From NCBI GenBank assembly GCA_000955785.1, contig JYOD01000148.1:1-60035 (forward strand): a stretch of 60,035 nucleotides of DNA. The letters run 5' to 3'. Numbering within the stretch: the stretch's first letter is position 1; the number at the start of each line of letters is the position of its first letter. The stretch is from Burkholderiaceae bacterium 16. GTDB lineage: Bacteria > Pseudomonadota > Gammaproteobacteria > Burkholderiales > Burkholderiaceae. Position numbers and translations under genes: made by a program. The notes below the pieces were generated by a model, which worked only from the letters and a program-made list of their open reading frames with translations, had not been told where the DNA came from and made no database searches. Positions 8,444 to 16,908 of this stretch are shown piece by piece.

Positions 8444-9343
8444 ATGCTGCTGCGTCATATCCGCTACTTCCTTGCCGTCGCCGACAGCGGCAACTTCACG
8501 CGAGCCGCCGAACTGCTGCACGTTTCCCAGCCAACGTTGTCGCAGCAGATCAGGCAGCTTGAGGAAACCCTGGGCGTGCAACTCTTCGACCGGTCCGGGC
8601 GCCGCATCAGGACCACGGATGCCGGCCAGGCGTACCTGCTCTATGCGCGCCGCGCGCTGCAGGACCTGGAAGCGGGGACGCGGGCCATCCACGATGTGTG
8701 CGACCTGACGCGGGGCACCTTGCGCCTGGCGATGACGCCCACTTTCGCGCCCTATCTGATCGGGCCGCTGGTCATGGGATTCAACGAGAAATATCCCGGC
8801 GTCACGCTGCGCTTGCTGGAAATACCGCAGGAGCAGATCGAGCAACTGCTGGCCGACGACAACCTGGACGTCGGGATCGCCTTTGAGGACGTGCATCTGC
8901 CTGACATCGAAGCGCAGACCCTGATGCAGGAGCGGCTCTCACTGGTGGTGGGCACGGCGCACCGCTTTGCCAGGCGGCGAGCGGCGCTGACGCTGAAGGA
9001 ACTGGAGGGAGAGCCGATGGCGTTGCTCACCATGGAGTTTGCAACGCGCCGCTATATCGATCGCTACTTTGGCGGGCAAGGTGTTCCCCCGCGAATCGCA
9101 TTCGAAGCGAACTCTGTCAACGCCGTGATCGAGGCCGTGCGCCGTGGCCGGTTGATGACAGTGCTGCCCGCCGCCATCGTTGAAGACAACAGCGAGCTTT
9201 GCAGGCTCAAGGTGGAGCCGCCGCTGCCGCCGCGGGGAGCCGCATTGCTCCAGCGCAAGGGCGCATACCGGACCGCGGCCGCGCGGGCCTTTTCCGACTT
9301 TGCACAAGTCGCATGCGGCGCCGGCGGGCGCAACCTGCGTTGA
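8444..9343 (+). CDS. cynR: LysR family regulator of the cyanate operon
   Basis: LysR-type regulator, 299 residues, matching E. coli CynR in length. The N-terminal winged helix contains FTRAAELLHVSQPTLSQQIRQLE, followed by a linker helix and a two-lobe effector domain (LAMTPTFAPYLIGPLV, then VNAVIEAVRRGRLMTVLP). It lies divergent from cynTS. In E. coli CynR activates cynTSX in response to cyanate and represses its own gene; the same is inferred here. There is no cynX transporter next to it. Confidence 0.92.
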   Translation: MLLRHIRYFLAVADSGNFTRAAELLHVSQPTLSQQIRQLEETLGVQLFDRSGRRIRTTDAGQAYLLYARRALQDLEAGTRAIHDVCDLTRGTLRLAMTPTFAPYLIGPLVMGFNEKYPGVTLRLLEIPQEQIEQLLADDNLDVGIAFEDVHLPDIEAQTLMQERLSLVVGTAHRFARRRAALTLKELEGEPMALLTMEFATRRYIDRYFGGQGVPPRIAFEANSVNAVIEAVRRGRLMTVLPAAIVEDNSELCRLKVEPPLPPRGAALLQRKGAYRTAAARAFSDFAQVACGAGGRNLR

Positions 9344-9794
9344 TCCGTCCGAGCTATCTCTCCAACGAAATTCAGATTCAGGACACTGGCGAGCCCAGCC
9401 TTCGAGACATCGGATGAAGGCTGGGCACTCCCAGTCCATGGCCGTCGCCTTTCGTGGCTGTCTGCCGCCAGGCGTTGTTCATTCTGGTTCCGGCACAACT
9501 GATCGCAAGGGCTCGGCGTTCGTCAAAATTGCACGCAAGACGCTGCGTCTGCTCCGCAGCAAATAGCGGTCTTCTGCTCCTGTTTTTCCTTGCTGCGCTG
9601 CGGCAACATCTCTCTAAGCCAATGCCGCCGGTGGACCCGGCGACCCCCGAACCCATTCGGGACAAAGACATTGCGCGACATTCGAAGAATCCGTTCCATG
9701 CGCGGTTCGCGCGGCCACGCGCTCGCGCCTATTCCTGTGGCCGCCGCGCGTGTCCTTAGCGCGCATCGTCGGCGCCAGAGAAACTATCTCACTC
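9344..9794. other. gene-free stretch after cynR
   Basis: About 450 bp in which the open frames are short, overlap each other and show no protein family. Apart from the hairpin at 9393-9426 nothing was recognised. Confidence 0.5.
9393..9426 (+). terminator. hairpin downstream of cynR
   Basis: Perfect 10-bp stem GCCCAGCCTT/AAGGCTGGGC around a 14-nt loop, 50 nt after the cynR stop. There is no clear U-run, so it is a strong structure but a doubtful intrinsic terminator. Confidence 0.5.
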
Positions 9795-10496
9795 ATGACG
9801 TATCAGCTATTTTCACTGGCCGGGTGTCCGGCCTGTGCCGCGCTTGAGCTATTCATGCGGGACGCCGGTCTCGCCTATGACCGCATCGTGCTGGCGTCAC
9901 CACGCCATGCCGCCGACGTGCTGGTTCTGCTTTCCGGATCCGATCCGCGTTGCCCGGCCTTGAGCCTTGGCGAGAAGACAGCAACTGGCCTCGCGGCTTG
10001 CCTGGAGCTTCTCGGTCAGCGCCACGCCGAAGGCGGATCGCTTGCAGATCTGGCATTTCATGGAACTGGCAATGCACTGGTTGACGGCGTGCTTAGCGGC
10101 CGTGTGCTGATGGCCAGAAACGAGCGGGCGTTCTCGCTTGCGCTTGGCGCGTTGCGTGACGCTATCCGGGATTGGACCTCCGCCATGCCGGACGCACTGC
10201 GCCGCGCCGGCCTGTTCGTGCCGTATCTGGACCTAAGGATCGCGGATGGACTGTCTGGCGGGAAGTTCAGGCTTGCAGGTGTGTTCGGCGCTGACGAAAG
10301 CGTGCTGGAGGCACTGGTCTATCGCTTGCCGGCCGGATTTGAAGTCGCTTACCTGGGCCGGATAAGGCGAGGGCGGAGCTGGGTTTATTGGGAGGGGGGC
10401 GACAGCATGCTCGGGGACCGGGCGGCGCGCTTGCACAATTCCCGTAACTGGTCAGCCGCCATGAGCAAAGCGGCGGCCGGCAGCCTGTTTATCTAG
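9795..10496 (+). CDS. hypothetical protein with N-terminal CPAC thioredoxin-like motif
   Basis: Unrecognised protein of 233 residues. The first 75 or so look like a glutaredoxin or GST-N type fold: a beta strand YQLFSLA, the motif GCPACAALELFMRDAGL, then a second strand ahead of PRCPALSLG, with the cis-proline position plausible. The remainder (LARNERAFSLALGALRDAIRDW and RLPAGFEVAYLGRIRRGRSWVYWEG) matches no family I know. The ATG at 9795 begins directly with the strand, so the 15-codon extension to 9750 is not used. It is a single gene convergent with cyoD. A redox or GST-like role is a guess from the CxxC. Confidence 0.6.
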   Translation: MTYQLFSLAGCPACAALELFMRDAGLAYDRIVLASPRHAADVLVLLSGSDPRCPALSLGEKTATGLAACLELLGQRHAEGGSLADLAFHGTGNALVDGVLSGRVLMARNERAFSLALGALRDAIRDWTSAMPDALRRAGLFVPYLDLRIADGLSGGKFRLAGVFGADESVLEALVYRLPAGFEVAYLGRIRRGRSWVYWEGGDSMLGDRAARLHNSRNWSAAMSKAAAGSLFI

Positions 10497-10529
10497 AGAG
10501 GTATTCGTCCGTTGGGACGCGCGCGGCGC

Positions 10530-10562
10530 GTGGCCGGATCGCGGGAGAAGCGATCCGGCCAC
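10530..10562. terminator. bidirectional terminator hairpin
   Basis: Perfect 13-bp stem GTGGCCGGATCGC/GCGATCCGGCCAC with a 7-nt loop, placed exactly between two convergent genes (ends at 10496 and 10570). No long U-run on either side. Confidence 0.65.
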
Positions 10563-10569
10563 GGAGCCG

Positions 10570-10944
10570 CTAGTCGCGCAGGCGCGCCCGTTCCGGCGAC
10601 ATATCCATCGGCATCATGTTGACGTTGGCGTTGTGCATGACCCACAACGATCCCGCGACGATGATGGCGATAAGCGCCCCGGTGCAGATGAAGATCGCCG
10701 TGTTCTGGCGCTGGTCGGCAGACGTGCCGATGTGCAGGAAGAAAACCAGCTGCACCACCAGCTGGGCGATGCAGAGCACCACGATGGCGGCGAGGCCCAT
10801 GCCTTTGGGCACGAGCCCTTCCATCACCGCGCCGAACGACGCCAGGGTGAGCACCAGCGACAGCGCAAAGCCGATCACATAGCCTTTCATGCTGCCGTGG
10901 GCCGCGTGAGCCGCGGATCCGGTGGGGAGGTGGGCGGTCTTCAT
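10570..10944 (-). CDS. cyoD: cytochrome bo3 ubiquinol oxidase subunit IV
   Basis: A 124-residue membrane protein with three hydrophobic segments, the CyoD pattern (MKGYVIGFALSLVLTL, then VQLVFFLHIG, then AGSLWVMHNANVNMM). CyoD helps assemble the copper site of subunit I. Its ATG overlaps the cyoC stop by 4 nt, so the start is fixed by coupling. Last gene of cyoABCD. No cyoE (haem O synthase) follows; that gene must lie elsewhere. Confidence 0.95.
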   Translation of the reverse strand: MKTAHLPTGSAAHAAHGSMKGYVIGFALSLVLTLASFGAVMEGLVPKGMGLAAIVVLCIAQLVVQLVFFLHIGTSADQRQNTAIFICTGALIAIIVAGSLWVMHNANVNMMPMDMSPERARLRD

Positions 10945-11543
10945 ACAAACTCTCGGAGGTAGACAAAGGTAAACACGCAGATCCAGATCAGGTCCAGGAA
11001 GTGCCAGAACAGGCTGAGGCAGGCCAGCCGGCGCCGGGTCACGCCATCCAGACCGAAGCATTTGACCTGGTGCATCATGACCAGGATCCACAGCAGGCCG
11101 CAGGTCACATGCAGGCCGTGGGTGCCCACCAGGGAAAAGTAGGAAGACAGGAACGCGCTGACGCCCGGCCCCGCGCCGGCATGAAGCAGCTCGGCGAATT
11201 CATACAGCTCCATGGCGATGAAGGCCGCGCCGAGCAGGAACGTGACGCCCAGCCACTGGATGACCTGACGCTCCCGCCCGGCCTGCATGTTCAGCATGGC
11301 CACGCCGAAGGTGAAGCTGCTGACCAGCAGCAGCATCGTTTCCCCGAGCACGAACGGCAGCTCGAACAGGTCCCTGCCGCTCGGGCCGCCGGCCGTGTTG
11401 CCGGCGAGTACCCCGAAGGTAGCGAACAGCACTGCGAAGATCAGGCAGTCGCTCATCAGGTAGATCCAGAACCCTAGCGTGGTCTTCGTTCCGTCGTCGT
11501 GCCCGACATGTTCGTGCGCGTTGTGAATGACTGTGTAGCTCAT
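10941..11543 (-). CDS. cyoC: cytochrome bo3 ubiquinol oxidase subunit III
   Basis: A 200-residue haem-copper oxidase subunit III with five transmembrane segments. Characteristic blocks are TLGFWIYLMSDCLIFAVLFA, LVSSFTFGVAML, SYFSLVGTHGLHV and LSLFWHFLDLIWICVFTFVYL. It begins 3 nt after the cyoB stop and overlaps cyoD. Confidence 0.96.
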   Translation of the reverse strand: MSYTVIHNAHEHVGHDDGTKTTLGFWIYLMSDCLIFAVLFATFGVLAGNTAGGPSGRDLFELPFVLGETMLLLVSSFTFGVAMLNMQAGRERQVIQWLGVTFLLGAAFIAMELYEFAELLHAGAGPGVSAFLSSYFSLVGTHGLHVTCGLLWILVMMHQVKCFGLDGVTRRRLACLSLFWHFLDLIWICVFTFVYLREFV

Positions 11544-11546
11544 GGG

Positions 11547-13523
11547 TCAAGCCGCCTTGCGTAGCTGCGCATAGCGCGAGTTTTCGATGCGTTCGACTTC
11601 GGCCGCGGGGACGTAGTAGTCCACGTCGCGGTCGTAGGTCCGTGCGATGAAGGTGCCGATGATGCCCAGCAGGCCAAGGCCTGCGAGCGCCCACATATGC
11701 CATACCAGGGCGAAGCAGAGCACCAGGCCGAACGCCGAGACGATCACGCCCGCGCTGGTATTCCTGGGCATATGGATGTCTTCATAGTGGCCTGGCCGGA
11801 CATAGGCACGGCCCGCTTCCTTGTCGTCCCAGTGCTGCTCCAGCGAGGTGATGTGCGGCACATGGGCAAAGTTGTAGAAGGGCGCGGGCGAGGCGGTGGC
11901 CCACTCCAGGCTGCGGCCGTCCCAGGGATCGCCGGTGAGATCGCGGTTGTTCTTGCGGTCGCGCACGCTGACGGCCAGCTGGACAAGCAGGGCGACGATG
12001 CCGGCACCGATGATGACGGCACCGCATAGCGCGACGATCAGATAAGGCTGCCAGTCCGCGTGCGTGTAGTGGTTCATGCGGCGGGTCATGCCCTTGAAGC
12101 CGAGCACATAGAGCGGCATGAAGGCCAGGTAGAAGCCAACCAGCCAGCACCAGAACGAGATCTTGCCCCAGCGCTCGTTCAGGGTGAAGCCGAACACCTT
12201 CGGGAACCAGAAGCTCATCGCGGCCAGGCAGCCGAAGATCACGCCGCCGATGATCACGTTGTGGAAGTGAGCGACGAGGAACAGGCTGTTATGCAGCACG
12301 AAATCGGCGCCGGGCACGGCCAGCAGCACACCCGTCATGCCGCCGACGGCAAAGGTGACCATGAAGCCGATCGTCCACAGCGTCGATGAGTGGTAGCGGA
12401 TGCGGCCGCGGTACATCGTGAACAGCCAGTTGAACAGCTTCACCCCGGTCGGGATCGAGATGATGGACGTCATGATCCCGAAGAAGGCATTGACGTTGGC
12501 GCCCGAGCCCATTGTGAAGAAGTGATGCAGCCAGACGAAGAACGACAGGATGCCGATCGACGAGGTGGCGTACACCATCGACTTGTAGCCAAACAGCGGC
12601 TTGCCGGAGAAGGTCGAGATGATCTCGGAGAATGCCCCAAAGCACGGCAGGATCAGGATGTAGACCTCGGGGTGTCCCCAGATCCAGATCAGGTTGACGT
12701 ACATCATGGCGTTGCCGCCAAGCTCATTGGTGAAGAAATGCATGCCCAGGTACCGGTCGGCGGTGAGCAGGGCGAGCGTGGCGGTCAGGACGGGGAAAAC
12801 GGCAACGATCAGGATGTTGGTGATCAGCGCGGTCCAGGTGAACACCGGCATCTTCATCAGGGTCAGGCCCGGCGCACGCATGCGCAGGATGGTGACGATG
12901 AAGTTGATGCCGGTGAGCGTTGTCCCCAATCCCGATATTTGCAATGACCATATGTAGTAATCGACCCCCACCGTTGGGCTGTATCCCAGCCCGGATAACG
13001 GCGGATAGGCGACCCAGCCGGTGGCGGCAAAGTCGCCGACGAACATCGACAGCATGACCAGCACCGCGCCCACTGCCGAGAGCCAGAAGCTGAGCGAGTT
13101 GACGAACGGATAGGCAACGTCGCGGGCGCCGATCTGCAGCGGCACGATGACATTCATCAGGCCAAGAATGAACGGCGTCGCCACGAAGAAGATCATGATC
13201 ACGCCATGCGCGGTGAAGATCTGGTCGTAGTGATGCGGAGGCAGGTAGCCGGCCGCATCGCCCACGGCGATCGCCTGCTGCACGCGCATCATGATGGCGT
13301 CGGCGAAGCCGCGCAGCAGCATGACCAGCGCCATGATGATGTACATCACGCCGATGCGCTTGTGGTCGACCGAGCAGATCCACTCGGTCCACAGGTACTT
13401 CCATTTGCCAAAGTAGGTAACGGCGCCGGTCAGCGTGGCACCGAGCAGGAGGACGGCGACCAGCGTACCCATGATGATGGGTTCATGGTACGGGATCGCA
13501 TCGATGTTTAATTTTCCGAACAT
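11547..13523 (-). CDS. cyoB: cytochrome bo3 ubiquinol oxidase subunit I
   Basis: Catalytic subunit of 658 residues with about 15 transmembrane helices. It oxidises ubiquinol, reduces O2 and pumps protons. The quinol-site residues Arg and Asp in LRGFADA and His and Gln in HHYDQIF are present. The CuB ligands and cross-linked Tyr are in WGHPEVYILILP and HHFFTMG, and the haem ligands in VAHFHNVIIGG. The quinol-site residues identify an ubiquinol rather than a cytochrome c oxidase. Confidence 0.98.
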   Translation of the reverse strand: MFGKLNIDAIPYHEPIIMGTLVAVLLLGATLTGAVTYFGKWKYLWTEWICSVDHKRIGVMYIIMALVMLLRGFADAIMMRVQQAIAVGDAAGYLPPHHYDQIFTAHGVIMIFFVATPFILGLMNVIVPLQIGARDVAYPFVNSLSFWLSAVGAVLVMLSMFVGDFAATGWVAYPPLSGLGYSPTVGVDYYIWSLQISGLGTTLTGINFIVTILRMRAPGLTLMKMPVFTWTALITNILIVAVFPVLTATLALLTADRYLGMHFFTNELGGNAMMYVNLIWIWGHPEVYILILPCFGAFSEIISTFSGKPLFGYKSMVYATSSIGILSFFVWLHHFFTMGSGANVNAFFGIMTSIISIPTGVKLFNWLFTMYRGRIRYHSSTLWTIGFMVTFAVGGMTGVLLAVPGADFVLHNSLFLVAHFHNVIIGGVIFGCLAAMSFWFPKVFGFTLNERWGKISFWCWLVGFYLAFMPLYVLGFKGMTRRMNHYTHADWQPYLIVALCGAVIIGAGIVALLVQLAVSVRDRKNNRDLTGDPWDGRSLEWATASPAPFYNFAHVPHITSLEQHWDDKEAGRAYVRPGHYEDIHMPRNTSAGVIVSAFGLVLCFALVWHMWALAGLGLLGIIGTFIARTYDRDVDYYVPAAEVERIENSRYAQLRKAA

Positions 13524-13591
13524 GGATCAGTGCTCCGTGGCCGCGGCGTGGTTGTGTTGCATATGTTGCGTAGGTTGCGGATTCATTGGCT

Positions 13592-14575
13592 TCATGGGTT
13601 GGCGGCCAGCGGGGGGCTTTGGGCTGTGCAGACTTCTCCGCGCACATCGCCACGCGCATCGCTATGCATGTATTTGTTGACGATGCCCTGGAACAGGTCT
13701 GGCGCGACGCTCGCGTAGGTGGTCACCGGCATTTTGGTGCTCGGGAGCTCCAGCGTGCGGTAGGCCTTCTCGTCCAGCACCAGCGGCGATTTCCTGGCTT
13801 GCTGGACCCAGGCGTCGAACTCTTCGCGCGAGGTGGCCACGGTGTCGAAATGCATGTCGGAGAATCCGGGGCCGCTGTAGGCCGCGGATAGCCCCGCGTA
13901 GATGCCGGGCGTGTCGGCGATCAGGTGGAGCTTGGTTTCCATGCCGGCCATGGCGTAGACCTGGCTGCCGAGCTGTGGGATGAACAGGGAGTTCATCATC
14001 GATTCCGCGGTGATCTTGAGATTGATCGGCGTATGGACCGGGATCGGCAGCCGGTTGACCGAGGCGATGCCGTAATCCGGGTAGATGAACAGCCATTTCC
14101 AGTTCAGGGCCACGGCCTCGACGCGCACGGGCTTGACCGTCGACTCCAGCGGCCGGTAAGGATCGAGCGAATGGGTGGTGCGCCAGATAAGAATCGCCAG
14201 GGCGGCCACGATCACGCACGGAATGGTCCAGATGACCACCTCGATGCTGGTGGAGTGGGCCCACTTGGGCGCATAGGTTGCTTTGGTATTGGACGCGCGA
14301 TAGCGCCAGCCGAAATAGAGCGTCAGGAAAATGACCGGAATGACGACCAGCAGCATCAGGAACAGCGACACCAGGATCAGGGTCTTTTCCTGGTGCCCGA
14401 TGTCGCCCTTCGGCGATAGCAGCTCTAGCTGGCAGCCGCTGAGCAGGAGCATGGCTCCGGCACCCAGGAGCAGCCCCGCGCAGCGCAGCGCGCCCTTGTC
14501 TGTGTTGTTCAGCCTGTGCCCGTTTTTGGAATCGCGCCGGACAGCATGGCTTGCGCCGGCCATTAAGTTACGCAT
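13592..14575 (-). CDS. cyoA: cytochrome bo3 ubiquinol oxidase subunit II
   Basis: A 327-residue lipoprotein subunit. The signal peptide ends in LLLSGC (lipobox Cys near residue 48), then come two transmembrane segments and a periplasmic cupredoxin domain (WKWLFIYPDYGIASVN, then HTPINLKITAESMMNSLFIPQLGSQVYAM). The CuA ligands of cytochrome c oxidases are missing, as normal for quinol oxidases. First gene of the operon, 68 nt ahead of cyoB. The N-terminal region before the signal is somewhat long, so the start could be internal. Confidence 0.94.
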   Translation of the reverse strand: MRNLMAGASHAVRRDSKNGHRLNNTDKGALRCAGLLLGAGAMLLLSGCQLELLSPKGDIGHQEKTLILVSLFLMLLVVIPVIFLTLYFGWRYRASNTKATYAPKWAHSTSIEVVIWTIPCVIVAALAILIWRTTHSLDPYRPLESTVKPVRVEAVALNWKWLFIYPDYGIASVNRLPIPVHTPINLKITAESMMNSLFIPQLGSQVYAMAGMETKLHLIADTPGIYAGLSAAYSGPGFSDMHFDTVATSREEFDAWVQQARKSPLVLDEKAYRTLELPSTKMPVTTYASVAPDLFQGIVNKYMHSDARGDVRGEVCTAQSPPLAANP

Positions 14576-14587
14576 AAGACATACCTT

Positions 14588-14606
14588 GGTTATGCATCAC
14601 ATAACC
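14588..14606. promoter_or_regulatory. palindrome upstream of cyoA
   Basis: GGTTATG, CATCA, CATAACC: a perfect 7-bp inverted repeat 12 nt before the cyoA start codon. It could be a repressor site or an RNA hairpin affecting translation of cyoA. Confidence 0.5.
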
Positions 14607-14686
14607 GGCGCACGCGTCGAGACCGCCTGCCACAGCACGCTGGAAACCATTGCGAGAAAGGGAAATCCGCCCGAACGGCGGGAAAC

Positions 14687-14791
14687 GCATACAAAGCGTT
14701 AAATGTATGGATTTGTGTGATGCTGCGGCGCATGATAATGTAAGACAAAGGCCATACATCAAGGAAAATGCGTCAAACGGAATCCATACAA
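14687..14791. promoter_or_regulatory. cluster of CCATACAT-type half-sites at the MocR promoter
   Basis: Four related octamers: GCATACAA (14687-14694), ATGTATGG (14703-14710, reverse of CCATACAT), CCATACAT (14752-14759) and CCATACAA (14784-14791, inside the start of the MocR gene). The middle two form a perfect inverted pair 49 bp apart. MocR proteins usually bind pairs of short repeats near their own promoter, so self-regulation is likely; an effect on the divergent cyo operon is possible. Confidence 0.5.
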
Positions 14792-16171
14792 GGCGAAGGG
14801 GCCGGGCCCGACTGGTCGACCGCCTTCGTGCGCGGCGAGGGTGCGCGCTACCAGCAGATCGTTGGCTTCATAGAGCGCGCGGTGGGGGAAGGGCAGCTGA
14901 ACCCGGGGGACCGCCTGCCGCCGCAACGCACCCTGGCCGGGCAGCTCGGGGTGGATCTCACCACGGTGACGCGGGCCTTCACCGAGGCCAAGCGGCGCAA
15001 CCTGATCGAGGCGCGCGGGGCGCTGGGCACGTTCGTCGCCGCACCGAAGGTCGAACTGGCGCAGATGGTCGACCTGAGCATGAACGTGCCGCCGCCTCCT
15101 GCCGGCGTGGACTTCCACGACATGTTGCAGCGCGGCTTGTCGCAGGTGCTACTGCGGTCCGATGCGCACCTGCTGATGACCTACCAGCTCGGTGGCGGCA
15201 GCAAAGCGGACCGGGCCGCCGGCGCCATGTGGCTGAAACCGATGCTGGAGCCGGTTAGCCCGCAACAACTGATTGCCTGCCCCGGTGCCCAGGCCGCGCT
15301 GGCGGCGCTGATCCTTACGCTCACGCAGCCCGGCGAGGCGATCATCGCGGAGCCGCTGATCTATCCGGGTTTGCGCGCGGCGGCCGAACAGCTCGGGAGA
15401 CGCGTGGTGACCGCGGCCGCCGATGACGAAGGAATGCGCCCCGATGCGCTGGAGCAAGCATGCCGCGAGCATGGCGCGCGCGCGATCTACCTGAATCCGA
15501 CCATCCAGAACCCGACCGCGCGGACCATGCCCGGGCATCGCCGCCGCGATCTCGCGCTGGCTGCGCAAAAGTGCGGCGCCTGGATCATCGAAGACGATCC
15601 CTACTGGCTGCTCGGCAGCAATGCACCGCCGCCCGTGGCCCACTTTGCGCCGGGCCAGGTCTACTACGTCTCCACGCTATCGAAGTGCCTGAGTCCGGGA
15701 CTGCGGACCGCCTACATCCGCTTGCCCGATACGCGCAGCCGCGCCGGCGTCCTGGCCGCGCTGCGATCCTTCGCGCTGATGTCGACGCCATTGTCGACGG
15801 CCCTGGCCACACAGTGGATTCACGAAGGCTCCGCCGCCCAGCTGCTGGCCGGGATCCGCACAGAAGCGTTCGCGCGGCGGGAGCTTGCACGGCAGTTGCT
15901 GTCGAGCGTGGACCAGGCGCCGCCCAGCGGCATACATGTCTGGCACCAGTTGCCGAGCTACTGGACGTCCCAGGCGCTGACGCAGGCCGCGCGGGCTGAA
16001 GATTTGCGTGTCACCGCCTCCGATGCGTTCTATTCCGGGCCCACGCCGCCCAACGCGATCCGTATCTCGCTGGGCGGTGTCGAAGCGCGCTCTCACCTCG
16101 CGGCTGCATTGAAAAAACTGGCCGAGTTATTGGTGCGCAAGCCGCAGATGTCCGGGGAGATCGTGGTTTAA
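14768..16171 (+). CDS. MocR-type regulator (GntR helix-turn-helix fused to aminotransferase fold)
   Basis: A 467-residue MocR/PdxR family protein. An N-terminal GntR winged helix (ERAVGEGQLNPGDRLPPQRTLAGQL, then VDLTTVTRAFTEAKRRNLIEA) is joined by a linker to a class I aminotransferase-like domain of about 350 residues. The PLP lysine is seen in STLSKCLSPGLR, and the cofactor-contact block in IYLNPTIQNPTARTM. Such proteins sense PLP or a PLP adduct of an amino acid or amine and act as regulators rather than enzymes. The ATG follows AAGGAAA. It is divergent from cyoABCD; whether it controls cyo or a distant target is not known. Confidence 0.88.
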   Translation: MRQTESIQGEGAGPDWSTAFVRGEGARYQQIVGFIERAVGEGQLNPGDRLPPQRTLAGQLGVDLTTVTRAFTEAKRRNLIEARGALGTFVAAPKVELAQMVDLSMNVPPPPAGVDFHDMLQRGLSQVLLRSDAHLLMTYQLGGGSKADRAAGAMWLKPMLEPVSPQQLIACPGAQAALAALILTLTQPGEAIIAEPLIYPGLRAAAEQLGRRVVTAAADDEGMRPDALEQACREHGARAIYLNPTIQNPTARTMPGHRRRDLALAAQKCGAWIIEDDPYWLLGSNAPPPVAHFAPGQVYYVSTLSKCLSPGLRTAYIRLPDTRSRAGVLAALRSFALMSTPLSTALATQWIHEGSAAQLLAGIRTEAFARRELARQLLSSVDQAPPSGIHVWHQLPSYWTSQALTQAARAEDLRVTASDAFYSGPTPPNAIRISLGGVEARSHLAAALKKLAELLVRKPQMSGEIVV

Positions 16172-16176
16172 TCAAA

Positions 16177-16198
16177 AAAGCCGCCCGCGGGCGGCTTT
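16177..16198. terminator. bidirectional intrinsic terminator
   Basis: Perfect palindrome AAAGCCGCCCG/CGGGCGGCTTT just after the MocR stop. Read on the minus strand it is followed by a run of T, a good rho-independent terminator for the broken gene at 16223-16653; on the plus strand it is followed by CTTACAT, weaker. Confidence 0.85.
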
Positions 16199-16222
16199 CT
16201 TACATACAAGAATTGCGCGGCA

Positions 16223-16653
16223 TTACGGCTTGGGTATGTTCGGAAAGAGCCGATCGATCAAAACCTGCGCGTCCCCTACGGTGACGATGGCCAAGGCACT
16301 GGCCAGCTCTTCTTCCGGCCAGCGGAATTTCTACACATAGATCGCCACTGCCGTCACAATCGCCGCCTTTACCATCGGCTCCAGCGGATTCCTGGCCGGA
16401 TGATTGAAACAGCTTTGATTGGCGATCCAGCGCCCGCAGCCGTAATCCGCAATTTCCAGCGTGTGGCTAACGAAGCCTTCGTCTTTGATTCCTTGGTCCA
16501 ATTTAATCTCCATGCCCCTGTTGGGGAGAAATAGTCTGCAAAGGCGAATTCACTAATCTCAAGGCACGTTTCCTGCGCCTTACGCCTCTGCTTGGCCGAC
16601 TGCCAATTCTCGTGATAGCGATCAATAAGGCAGTCTGCCGTTATTAATAGCAT
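16223..16653 (-). pseudogene. decayed small gene with in-frame TAG and a likely frameshift
   Basis: From the ATG at 16513 the frame reads 60 codons, meets TAG (16331-16333), and then continues without a break for 35 more codons (starting KFRWPEEELASALAIVTVG) to TAA at 16223. The tail has normal codon use and ends 25 nt before a T-rich terminator, so it looks like real coding sequence cut by one nonsense change (CAG to TAG is the simplest). A further upstream piece from 16653 (MLLITADCLIDRYHENW, about 46 codons) is in another frame and may be the original N-terminus after a one-base shift, or a separate small gene. Family not recognised. Base composition is lower in GC than the neighbours. Confidence 0.45.
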
Positions 16654-16908
16654 GGAGGCCTATTCGATAGATATAGGACAAGTATGAATCTGCCTGGAAA
16701 CCGCTAATGAAGCGTTTCAAGACGTGGTGATGGCCCTGCAAACGGATGCCCGTCTCGACGTTCCCAGGTGGCAAGAGTCGGAGTCCTTCCATCGCCCGTC
16801 GCTTCCTGCATTGCGGAAATCAAGACTCAGGTGGGCGGATAGGTCCGGAGGCAGAGCCATGAATCAGCTATTCCCGAGCGGCAGCGCACGCTCGGGGTAG
16901 GGGCGGGA
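16654..16908. other. gene-free stretch between two decayed genes
   Basis: No open frame with family resemblance. It contains the hairpin at 16873-16896. Confidence 0.4.
16873..16896 (-). terminator. hairpin downstream of the broken exported-protein gene
   Basis: Perfect 8-bp stem CCCGAGCG/CGCTCGGG with an 8-nt loop, 12 nt beyond the end of the minus-strand gene at 16909. No strong T-run, so termination is uncertain. Confidence 0.4.
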
